Position numbers and translations under genes: made by a program
NCBI GenBank assembly: GCA_947426875.1
Contig: CANEFU010000029.1
Location: 1 to 10,121, forward strand
Direction: 5' to 3'
DNA: 10,121 bases
Origin: an uncultured Clostridium sp.
Lineage (GTDB): Bacteria > Bacillota > Clostridia > TANB77 > CAG-508
Shown here: one piece after another, positions 1 to 5,567 of the stretch
How the letters are laid out: every line of letters starts with the position of its first letter
How positions within the stretch are numbered: the first letter of the stretch is position 1
Notes under the pieces: model-generated
What the model saw: the letters and a program-made list of their open reading frames with translations, nothing else
What the model was told of the DNA's origin: nothing
Database searches by the model: none

Positions 1-79
1 AACTTTGTCCTCCTATAAAAGATAGTATAATACAAGATAAAATAGCTATTATAAGAATTGCCTTTTTCTTTTTACTCAA
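1..79 (-). CDS. N-terminus of an exported or membrane-anchored protein (partial)
   Basis: This gene is cut by the left edge of the window; 26 codons are visible. The start is taken as TTG at 79-77 because a GGGAGG ribosome-binding site lies about 8 bases upstream. An ATG at 86-84 is only about one base from that site, is in another frame and stops after four codons. The visible residues run M-S-K-K-K-K, then about 18 hydrophobic residues (AILIIAILSCIILSFI) followed by GGQS. That is a classic signal peptide or N-terminal membrane anchor. A Cys inside the hydrophobic stretch is not in a clear lipobox. The function of the mature part cannot be seen. The gene is transcribed divergently from the secreted protein at 365 and shares its leader design. 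Confidence 0.6.
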   Translation of the reverse strand, partial: MSKKKKAILIIAILSCIILSFIGGQS

Positions 80-173
80 TAAGCATTCCTCCCTTCTTTT
101 TGATTTTTTAGTGTGAATTTTTTGGATAAAATTTCGAATTAAAATTTCTTTGAATGAAATATAGAAATTTGAA

Positions 174-187
174 AATGTAATTACATT
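174..187. promoter_or_regulatory. 14-bp palindrome over the leftward -10 and transcription start
   Basis: AATGTAATTACATT is a perfect palindrome. It overlaps the first bases of the leftward -10 box and the expected transcription start (about 178). It may be a second operator, or chance in AT-rich DNA. Confidence 0.3.
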
Positions 188-213
188 ATAATTCCATATT
201 CTGGAATTGTCAA
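185..213 (-). promoter_or_regulatory. Consensus sigma-A promoter for the leftward gene
   Basis: On the minus strand TTGACA (213-208) and TATAAT (190-185) are separated by exactly 17 bp. Both hexamers are perfect matches to the consensus. It points at the gene starting at 79, giving a leader of about 100 bases that contains an inverted repeat (AAATTTC at 142-148 and GAAATTT at 164-170). Confidence 0.75.
190..208. promoter_or_regulatory. Palindromic operator candidate filling the promoter spacer
   Basis: AATTCCA, five bases, then TGGAATT form a perfect 7-bp-arm inverted repeat. It occupies the spacer between the -35 and -10 boxes of the leftward promoter almost exactly. A dimeric repressor bound here would block RNA polymerase. 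I do not recognise the regulator from the motif. Confidence 0.45.
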
Positions 214-259
214 CAACTTTTCATCGCAAATTTCGACAAAAAAATTTTCTGTTGGGTTG

Positions 260-290
260 TTGACATTTACATTTTTTTACAGTATACTGT
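260..290 (+). promoter_or_regulatory. Sigma-A promoter for the secreted-protein gene, with palindrome over the -10
   Basis: TTGACA (260-265), a 17-bp spacer and TATACT (283-288) form a near-perfect vegetative promoter for the gene starting at 365, with a leader of about 70 bases. ACAGTATACTGT (279-290) is a perfect 12-bp palindrome centred on the -10 box and is a good operator candidate. Confidence 0.7.
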
Positions 291-364
291 TTTATATTTT
301 CTATCATTTATTTTTTTCATTTTTTCTCAAAACATAAAATACAATTTGAAAGGAGGCATGTTTA

Positions 365-1702
365 TTGCACAAAAAAACAAAAATTTTAATTTCTTTTTTC
401 TTTCTTTTTATAGGTAGTCTATTTTTTCAAAATAGTTTTGCAAAATATGTCATTGAAGATACTGTTTTAGCAGTAAAATTAGATATTGATAGATGCAAAC
501 CCAATATTGAGCTATTAGATATTACTACTTCTAATTCTTTTTATCCCAACTATGCTAATAAATCCCACCTTATTAGTGGTCATATTAAATTAATCGAAAA
601 AAACATAGTTCGAAATGATTTATCGACAAGCAACATCAAAATCAAAGTGGCTAATCAATGGATTACACCCACCTTCCAAAATTTTTCTCTTGTTTCTAAT
701 ACCCCTACTGAAAAAATATATGCATTTTCATTTACGAATACAACAAGTGATGGCTCTTTAACACTTGCTCTTCCAGCAGGAATTGTAGAAGATAAATCTG
801 GCCTATTAAATGATGCTAAATATTTTTCTACTCCTATTACTATTGATAATACCCCGCCAGTTGCTACTTTCAAAGAACTTTCTAGCTCTGAGCAGAAATC
901 AAAAGCAGAAATAACATCCAATGAAGCTCTCTGTACCATATCTGGTTGGGATTCTTCTCCTAATAATATGATTTTATCAAAAGAGTTCACGAATTACATC
1001 ACTTATAGTTTGCCTATTACTGATTTGGCTCAAAACCATTCAGAAGTATTAATTGACATCAAAAATGCTACTTACATATCTCTTCAATATGGAACATTTG
1101 ACGATTACAGCTCTCAAACAGTTGTATCTGCTGGAAAAATTTCGGCTCCTAACACCATAACTTCTAATTCTATTTGTAAATCAGAAGTTATTTTACTAAA
1201 TTTATCTGGCTCTATTGCTTCCAATTTGTTACAAGCAAGAATTTATGACTATACTCATTGGGGAGATGGAGCTCGTGATATTTGTCGTTATGCTGAAATT
1301 CTTTATCTTCATGGTTATAATAATTGGGTAACTGTTGGTAGCCATAACTTAATGCGTTTTAATAAACTTATTTTCACACAAATGGGTGGTAGAGGTCAAA
1401 ATTTCCCAAATGCTACTTCATCTAATATAAAAATCCCGATTCCAAGTGATATTGCCAAACAATATTTATATGGCATTTCTGGCATTCAATTTAAATTAAC
1501 AGACACCTCAACTTATTCTGTTGTTTATCAGTCTTATGTGCATGGTATTGGTTGGTTAAAAGCTTCTGCTGATGGTCAGGAAAACTTATATGCACATAAC
1601 AAGCCAATTTCTGCTTTTCGTATCAATCTTGTTCCTAAAACTGAAAAACAATATCTAATAGATTACTGGAATCGTGATGTTGGTACGAATCATATTAATT
1701 AA
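365..1702 (+). CDS. Secreted Ig-like-fold protein with a probable C-terminal ChW repeat
   Basis: The product is a 445-residue exported protein of unknown role, probably at the cell surface. Residues 1-26 form a signal peptide (KK-rich start, Phe-rich core, likely cleavage after SFA). Residues about 47-166 resemble a bacterial Ig-like domain, ending in LPAGIVEDKSG and IDNTPP, the usual edge of such domains. The middle is not recognised. Residues 386-423 (VVYQSYVHGIGW, then ISAFRINL) fit the clostridial hydrophobic-W pattern, with H393, G396, W397 and a final R-I-x-L strand. ChW repeats occur in clostridial surface proteins, usually several per protein; only one is clear here. The start is TTG at 365, eight bases after AGGAGG; an ATG at 358 is one base from the site and out of frame. 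Its strong promoter carries a palindromic operator candidate. The stop lies 2 bp from the convergent gene's stop, with no obvious terminator between them. Confidence 0.75.
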   Translation: MHKKTKILISFFFLFIGSLFFQNSFAKYVIEDTVLAVKLDIDRCKPNIELLDITTSNSFYPNYANKSHLISGHIKLIEKNIVRNDLSTSNIKIKVANQWITPTFQNFSLVSNTPTEKIYAFSFTNTTSDGSLTLALPAGIVEDKSGLLNDAKYFSTPITIDNTPPVATFKELSSSEQKSKAEITSNEALCTISGWDSSPNNMILSKEFTNYITYSLPITDLAQNHSEVLIDIKNATYISLQYGTFDDYSSQTVVSAGKISAPNTITSNSICKSEVILLNLSGSIASNLLQARIYDYTHWGDGARDICRYAEILYLHGYNNWVTVGSHNLMRFNKLIFTQMGGRGQNFPNATSSNIKIPIPSDIAKQYLYGISGIQFKLTDTSTYSVVYQSYVHGIGWLKASADGQENLYAHNKPISAFRINLVPKTEKQYLIDYWNRDVGTNHIN

Positions 1703-1704
1703 TC

Positions 1705-2070
1705 TTATTTTTTATTGACTCCGATAATCCCCCCTAAAATTCCAAATATCATTCCTATTGCTATCATAATAATACTTTGCATTTCTAATCCAAATTTCCA
1801 ATTTAAAATACTGGAAATCAAATAAATCGTAAAAATATAAATTCCACCTATCAATGCCCCATTTAGCAATCCATTCTTTTTCATTTTTATATTTCCTATT
1901 GAGCTTCCTATTAAAATACTAATAGCTGTTATCACAATAATAACAGGATTTATTATATTTTCGCTTACTTGTGTATAGGTAAGTATGATGGCAAAAATAA
2001 TTAATAATGCAAATGTTGTAAGTAAAGCTATTCCCACTCCTTTAGCAATATTAGTTATCGTATTTTCCAT
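1705..2070 (-). CDS. Small four-helix membrane protein, TIGR04086/YrzE type
   Basis: This is a 121-residue integral membrane protein. Four hydrophobic segments are visible, at about residues 10-30, 38-56, 68-88 and 95-116. A glycine-rich last helix ends in GGIIGVNKK. Length, helix count and the Gly-rich final segment match the TIGR04086 family of Firmicutes (Bacillus YrzE), which has no known function. I place the start at ATG 2070 (M-E-N-T-I-T) because GGAG lies 8 bases upstream. An in-frame start at 2115 would add 15 residues and begin at the edge of the terminator hairpin of the neighbouring operon, so it is unlikely. The gene stands alone, downstream of that terminator, and ends tail to tail with the secreted-protein gene. 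The family call is from recall of its features, not a search. Confidence 0.7.
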   Translation of the reverse strand: MENTITNIAKGVGIALLTTFALLIIFAIILTYTQVSENIINPVIIVITAISILIGSSIGNIKMKKNGLLNGALIGGIYIFTIYLISSILNWKFGLEMQSIIMIAIGMIFGILGGIIGVNKK

Positions 2071-2117
2071 ATTATACACTCCTTTATTTTCTTTTACTTT
2101 ATCTATATGTAACATAG

Positions 2118-2156
2118 AAAAGAAATAGAACTTTGTTAAAAAGTTCTATTTCTTTT
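2118..2156 (-). terminator. Rho-independent terminator after the HAD/deoxyribosyltransferase pair
   Basis: A 14-bp perfect stem (arms 2118-2131 and 2143-2156, loop 11) begins about 10 bases after the stop at 2167. Its arms are A-rich and T-rich, so the closing U-run is part of the stem. It could act in either direction, but only minus-strand genes lie nearby. Confidence 0.7.
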
Positions 2157-2166
2157 TGGTTGTATT

Positions 2167-2577
2167 TCATTTTATTAAATCCAAGTTTCCTTTGATTACA
2201 ATCGGAGAAAACCCGGCTATTTCATCATACAATATTCCTTCTGGAATATCGTTGTATAAAAATATCTTTTTATGCTTCCTAAAAGCTTCATATATTTCAA
2301 GAAATGTTGCTCCTCCTATATAATTTTTCTTTCCGTTTTTATCAAAGTTTAATGTTAATACCGCATCCATATTGGCTATTCTTTCTTCACTCATTCTAAA
2401 CATTTTTGCTTTAAATTCACTATGTGCCTTTTCTCCTAACTTCCAACTTTCCTTTTCTGCATCTGGCTCATAATAAGAATTTGGTAATTCTATCTCATGT
2501 CCATTTTTTTCCAATTTATCTTTTATCGGTGCTATGTCTTTGTAAAATGCTTTACTACATATCATTAATATTTTCAT
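2167..2577 (-). CDS. Nucleoside 2-deoxyribosyltransferase-like protein
   Basis: The product has 136 residues with a compact alpha/beta layout typical of small nucleoside 2-deoxyribosyltransferase-fold proteins. It starts with a beta strand (MKILMICS), followed by a helix and the segment NGHEIELP. Then come DAVLTLNFDKNGKKNYIGG (about residues 71-89), TFLEIYEAF with E94 at the usual catalytic-Glu position, and KKIFLYNDIPE (103-113). In this fold the GG-x-T-x-x-E segment contributes to the nucleoside site. Members of this Firmicutes subgroup are mostly uncharacterised, so activity on nucleosides is an inference. The gene overlaps the end of the HAD gene by 23 bp and has a GGAAGGGG site about 10 bases before ATG. 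The two are therefore probably co-translated, and a shared role in nucleotide or nucleoside-phosphate turnover is possible. Confidence 0.65.
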   Translation of the reverse strand: MKILMICSKAFYKDIAPIKDKLEKNGHEIELPNSYYEPDAEKESWKLGEKAHSEFKAKMFRMSEERIANMDAVLTLNFDKNGKKNYIGGATFLEIYEAFRKHKKIFLYNDIPEGILYDEIAGFSPIVIKGNLDLIK

Positions 2578-3214
2578 CTATTATTTTCCCCTTCCTTTTG
2601 AAATTCACTTTATATTCTGTTAATAACTTTTTCACGTCTTCAGCTTGATTTGGTATAATTCTTCTTCCCTTTATGCCAATTTTATTAGCCGCTTCATAAT
2701 TTTTTCCAGAGTCATCATCATCTATAAATAAACATTCTTCTGCACTCAAATTATATCTATCTAAAAGTAATTTATAGACTTTTTCATCTGGTTTTTTCAG
2801 ATGCTCATGGGCAGAAATCACAATGCCTGTACACAATGAAAAAAATTCATTATCTTTGAAATAATCATATGTTAGATTAGCCATATTAGATAAAACAAAT
2901 AAATTATACCCATTTTCTTTTATCGTTTTAGCTATCTCTACTATATCTTTATTTATCGTTTGTTTTTTATACCATTCCTGTAAAAAATCTTCTGTCAATT
3001 TAGCATATTGGAATTTATTTCTTTTATTTATGGCTTCTATTGCCCCATCATTCGTAATTTCACCTAAATCCATTAAAATCCATTCTGGAGAATGAAATAT
3101 TTCATCATATATGTACTTTATTTCATCTTTTTTATTCGTAAAATGATTTATAATTTCTTTTTGATTATAATTTATAATCACATTTCCTAAATCAAAAATT
3201 ATATTTTTTATCAT
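2555..3214 (-). CDS. HAD-superfamily phosphatase (YihX-like)
   Basis: This 219-residue soluble hydrolase of the haloacid dehalogenase superfamily, subfamily IA, shows all four motifs. Motif I is FDLGNV with nucleophile D8; the second acid is replaced by G10, as in the DLGNV/YihX group. Motif II is VLSN with S109. Motif III is LKKPD with K141. Motif IV is FIDDD with D165 and D166. An alpha-helical cap lies at about residues 15-90. YihX-type enzymes dephosphorylate sugar phosphates; the substrate here is unknown. Motif IV continues SGKNYEAA rather than the commoner ENVEAA, and the C-terminus is a charged tail. The start is ATG 3214 with AAAGGAG seven bases upstream and a promoter right before it. 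It is the first gene of a two-gene operon. Confidence 0.85.
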   Translation of the reverse strand: MIKNIIFDLGNVIINYNQKEIINHFTNKKDEIKYIYDEIFHSPEWILMDLGEITNDGAIEAINKRNKFQYAKLTEDFLQEWYKKQTINKDIVEIAKTIKENGYNLFVLSNMANLTYDYFKDNEFFSLCTGIVISAHEHLKKPDEKVYKLLLDRYNLSAEECLFIDDDDSGKNYEAANKIGIKGRRIIPNQAEDVKKLLTEYKVNFKRKGKIIDENINDM

Positions 3215-3235
3215 TGCTTACTCCTTTCATTTTTT

Positions 3236-3264
3236 ATTCTATCATCTATCTAATACGAAATCAA
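3236..3264 (-). promoter_or_regulatory. Promoter of the HAD operon
   Basis: On the minus strand TTGATT (3264-3259), a 17-bp spacer and TAGAAT (3241-3236) precede the HAD start by about 20 bp, giving a short leader of about 15 bases. Confidence 0.55.
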
Positions 3265-3294
3265 CTAAAATAGTTATCCTTTCTATAAAAATAA

Positions 3295-3317
3295 AAACCA
3301 TAGAAAATCTATGGTTT
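3295..3317 (-). terminator. Terminator of the tRNA unit
   Basis: AAACCATAGA (3295-3304), a 3-base loop and TCTATGGTTT (3308-3317) form a 10-bp perfect stem. In the minus direction it is followed by a TTTTTATTTTT tract, directly after tRNA-Gln. Confidence 0.85.
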
Positions 3318-3320
3318 CTT

Positions 3321-3395
3321 TGGCTGGGCTGGCTAGATTCGAACTAGCGCATGGTAGAGTCAAAGTCTACTGCCTTACCGCTTGGCTACAGCCCA
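3321..3395 (-). tRNA. tRNA-Gln (anticodon TTG)
   Basis: A complete 75-nt cloverleaf with encoded CCA. The acceptor TGGGCTG pairs with CAGCCCA, the anticodon stem is GTAGA/TCTAC around loop CTTTGAC, and the T arm contains GTTCGAATC. It is the second gene of a two-tRNA transcript. Confidence 0.95.
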
Positions 3396-3408
3396 ATATT
3401 TAATTAAA

Positions 3409-3486
3409 TGGGGTGGAAGATGGGACTCGAACCCACGGTCTCCAGTGCCACAAACTGGCGCGTTAACCAACTACGCTACATCCACC
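3409..3486 (-). tRNA. tRNA-His (anticodon GTG)
   Basis: A 78-nt cloverleaf including the extra 5' G(-1), which pairs with C73 as is diagnostic for tRNA-His, and encoded CCA. The anticodon stem CCAGT/ACTGG closes loop TTGTGGC. D arm (GCGT/ACGC) and T arm (GTGGG/CCCAT) are intact. One oddity: acceptor position 6 (T) faces T67, a mismatch. Confidence 0.93.
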
Positions 3487-3521
3487 ATTGTTTACGTGCA
3501 CCTCACATGAGCACATATATT

Positions 3522-3551
3522 ATTTTAACCTATCTTTACCCCATTTGTCAA
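3522..3551 (-). promoter_or_regulatory. Promoter of the tRNA-His/tRNA-Gln unit
   Basis: On the minus strand TTGACA (3551-3546), an 18-bp spacer and TAAAAT (3527-3522) lie about 36 bp upstream of tRNA-His, with no gene between. Confidence 0.7.
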
Positions 3552-3584
3552 CTATTTCTTTGAAAAATATTTTTATTTTTTGGA

Positions 3585-3631
3585 ATGTGTCCCCAATTGC
3601 ACAAAAAGGTGCAAAAAGAAACGTCCCCAAT
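3585..3631 (+). repeat. 47-bp REP-like hairpin repeat, copy A (solitary)
   Basis: It starts ATGTGTCCCCAATTGCAC and ends AAACGTCCCCAAT. The core hairpin is TTGCAC, six-base loop, GTGCAA; GTCCCCAAT occurs on both sides of it as a direct repeat. It differs from each of the two RAYT-flanking copies (6936-6982 inverted, 7911-7957) at one or two positions. It lies 7 bp beyond the cyclophilin stop codon, about 3.3 kb from the transposase, as expected of a REP element dispersed by a RAYT. Confidence 0.85.
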
Positions 3632-3637
3632 ACGACA

Positions 3638-4429
3638 TTACTGTCCTAATGTGCTTGGGTCTAATCCATATTGTTTATACATCCATGCCATGGCATCAAA
3701 AGGTTCTAGTGTTTTTGGTAATCCGTAATCTACTCCATTGGTTTCTACTTTAAGTGATGTGATTTTTGGTGGATTGACTGGTGTACTAACTTCTACATTT
3801 GTCGTTTCTTCCGCATTGTCTGCTGCTTTTACTTCTACTTCTTCTAATTTGTGTACAATGTCCATTCCTTCGATTACTTTTCCAAATGCTGTATAATATC
3901 CATTTAATGATGTGTTATTTTTGGTCATGATAAAAAATTGTGAACTTCCAGAATTATAAGACTCTTCTGTTAAAGATGGTGAATAGTTTTGTGTATAATC
4001 ACTTCTAGCCATTCCTAAAACACCTTCTTCAAATTTTAATTTGTTTTTTTCTACCCCATTCGCTATGAATTCTCCTTTAATGGTATAAGCTGTTTCATCT
4101 CCATCGTCTTTTAAGTCTTTCATGGTAGCAGAGCCTGAGCCTGTCCCTTCTTTATCTCCACCTTGAATCATGAAATCTTTTACAATTCTATGAAATGTTA
4201 GTCCATCATAAAATCCTCTATTGGCAAGTGTTATGAAGTTTGCTACTGTGTCTGGTGCTAACTCTGGATATAATTCTATTTTTATGCTCCCAAAGTTTTC
4301 TACTTCCATCGTAGCTATTGGATTTTTTACTTCCATCGTTGCTTTTTTATAATAACCATATCCTAAACTTGCTATTAATACTATTACCAAAATTAACGCA
4401 ATTATCCATATAATATTTTTTGTTTTCAT
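3638..4429 (-). CDS. Membrane-anchored cyclophilin-type peptidyl-prolyl isomerase
   Basis: This 263-residue extracytoplasmic foldase is predicted to catalyse cis-trans isomerisation of X-Pro bonds in exported proteins. Residues 6-27 form one hydrophobic anchor after MKTK, so the enzyme should face outside. The cyclophilin domain spans about 38-200. FHRIVKDFMIQGGD (79-92) holds the catalytic R81 with F86, M87 and Q89; GVLGMAR (136-142), SQFFIM (163-168) and YTAFGKVIEGMDIV (179-192) follow. The Trp and His of human CypA near the last motif are replaced (NGYYTAFG), which is common in bacteria. The tail (200-263) is not recognised. A near-duplicate ATMEV-x-N at 30-36 and 39-45 reflects a 27-bp tandem duplication next to the anchor. 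The start ATG 4429 has GGGAG nine bases upstream. It follows disA by 52 bp with no visible promoter, so it is probably the last gene of the radA-disA operon. Confidence 0.9.
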   Translation of the reverse strand: MKTKNIIWIIALILVIVLIASLGYGYYKKATMEVKNPIATMEVENFGSIKIELYPELAPDTVANFITLANRGFYDGLTFHRIVKDFMIQGGDKEGTGSGSATMKDLKDDGDETAYTIKGEFIANGVEKNKLKFEEGVLGMARSDYTQNYSPSLTEESYNSGSSQFFIMTKNNTSLNGYYTAFGKVIEGMDIVHKLEEVEVKAADNAEETTNVEVSTPVNPPKITSLKVETNGVDYGLPKTLEPFDAMAWMYKQYGLDPSTLGQ

Positions 4430-4481
4430 TTTTCACTTCTCCCTTTTCCTCTTTATTTGTTAAGTATTTCTCTAATGCCTA

Positions 4482-5551
4482 TTAGAATACAAATTGGTCT
4501 TGCATTCTTTTTAATGATTGCTTAATTGCTCTTGCTCTTACTTCTCCAATTCCTTCTACATCATCTAAGCTTTCGATATCTGCTGCTAATATATGTTGGA
4601 AGGATTTAAAAGAACTGATTAAGTTTTCTACAATATTAGATGGCATTCTTGGTATTTTATTCAAAATACGATACCCTTTTGTATAAACTCCCACTTCATC
4701 ATAATTATCAAAGTTTTCATAGCCTAGTAGTTTGGCTATTGTATTTTCATTGGATAAATCAACATATTGTAACATTTCTAGTTCTTGCAATATTTTCTCC
4801 GGTGTTTGTCTCTTCTTTGTTGCTACCATGTAATCTTTTATAATTAGTAATTCTTCTTTTTCCAGTCCTCCAATTAGTTCTTCTAGTTGCATTCTTACTA
4901 ATCTTCCGTCACTACCTAATTCGTAAATTTGTCTTTGTATTTCTTCTACAATTCTCATTACCATTTCTGCTCTTTGAATAGCTACTAATACATTTTCAAG
5001 TGTCACAATATCATTAAATTCATATTCATTTAATAAGCTTAATTTACTGTCAAATACTTTTTTATATTTTTCTAAAGTTTGTATTGCTTGGTTTGCTTTG
5101 CTTAATACCACATCTGTATTTTCTAATACATATCTATCATTCCCTTTAAATACCGTTATAATACTTCTTCTTTGTGATATACTTATGACTAATTCTCCCG
5201 TTTGCTTTGCTGTTCTTTCTGCTGTTCTATGTCTTGTTCCGTGTTTCTAATGTTATGATTTCTCTTGCTGGTATTAACTGAGCATTGGCATACAAAATTT
5301 TCTTTAAGTCTCCACTTAGTACAATAGCACCATCCATTTTAGCTAATTCATATAATTTAGCCGAAGTATATTCTTCATTAATGGTAAATCCTCCGGTCTA
5401 CTACTTCTTTTAATACTTGACTATTGTCTGTTATTAATAACAAAGCACCTGTTTTCGCTCTTAATATGTTTTCTAATCCATCTCGAATAGGCGTTCCTGG
5501 AGCAATTAATTTTAGAATTTCTGTGATATTGTCTTCTTTTCCTTTTCTCAA
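4482..5551 (-). CDS. disA: DNA integrity scanning protein / diadenylate cyclase DisA, two +1 frameshifts
   Basis: DisA scans DNA as an octamer and makes c-di-AMP from two ATP. Read with one base skipped at 5395 and at 5241, the gene gives 355 residues (Bacillus DisA is about 360). Start is TTG 5551, behind GAAGGGAG; the radA stop is 17 bp upstream. The N-terminal cyclase domain (about 1-145) contains LRAKTGALLLI, VDGGF, MDGAIVLS and GTRHRTAE, the DGA and RHR motifs of the active site. A helical spine follows, then a C-terminal helix-hairpin-helix with DVEGIGEVRARAIK. Both extra bases are a C directly before GGA: in the Gly of VDGGF, and in the Gly of ETGTRHR. Without recoding, translation stops within about five codons of each site, giving no cyclase. 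The rest of the gene is free of stops and conserved, which argues against decay. The long uninterrupted part (5111 downwards) encodes only the spine and DNA-binding domains. Confidence 0.88.
5241..5241 (-). other. +1 frameshift site 3 (disA, before GTRHRTAE)
   Basis: The conserved reading is GAA ACA [C] GGA ACA AGA CAT (E-T-G-T-R-H), with the extra C at 5241. The in-frame codon is CGG; without a shift the reading is R-N-K-T and then TAG. Confidence 0.85.
5395..5395 (-). other. +1 frameshift site 2 (disA, VDGGF)
   Basis: The conserved reading is GTA GAC [C] GGA GGA TTT (V-D-G-G-F), with the extra C at 5395 (or equally 5396). The in-frame codon is CGG, followed by AGG; without a shift translation stops at TAA after R-R-I-Y-H. 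Confidence 0.85.
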
Positions 5552-5567
5552 AATTATTCTCCCTTCT

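Noticed and set aside
358..417. 19-codon open frame starting at the ATG before the secreted-protein start
   Set aside because: The ATG is one base from the Shine-Dalgarno site, too close for normal initiation, and the peptide has no features. It is kept only as part of the shared-leader observation.
655..990. 111-codon open frame on the minus strand inside the secreted-protein gene
   Set aside because: It is antisense to a gene with a signal peptide and recognisable domains, and has no ribosome-binding site or family features.
3585..3631. Rho-independent terminator for the cyclophilin gene
   Set aside because: The hairpin has no U-run after it in the minus direction, and the same 47 bp recur as a repeat at two other places.
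4482..5111. Reading this as a separate 209-residue DNA-binding protein
   Set aside because: The upstream DNA encodes the missing DisA cyclase domain with all motifs once two single bases are skipped, and no good ribosome-binding site precedes the apparent start at 5111.
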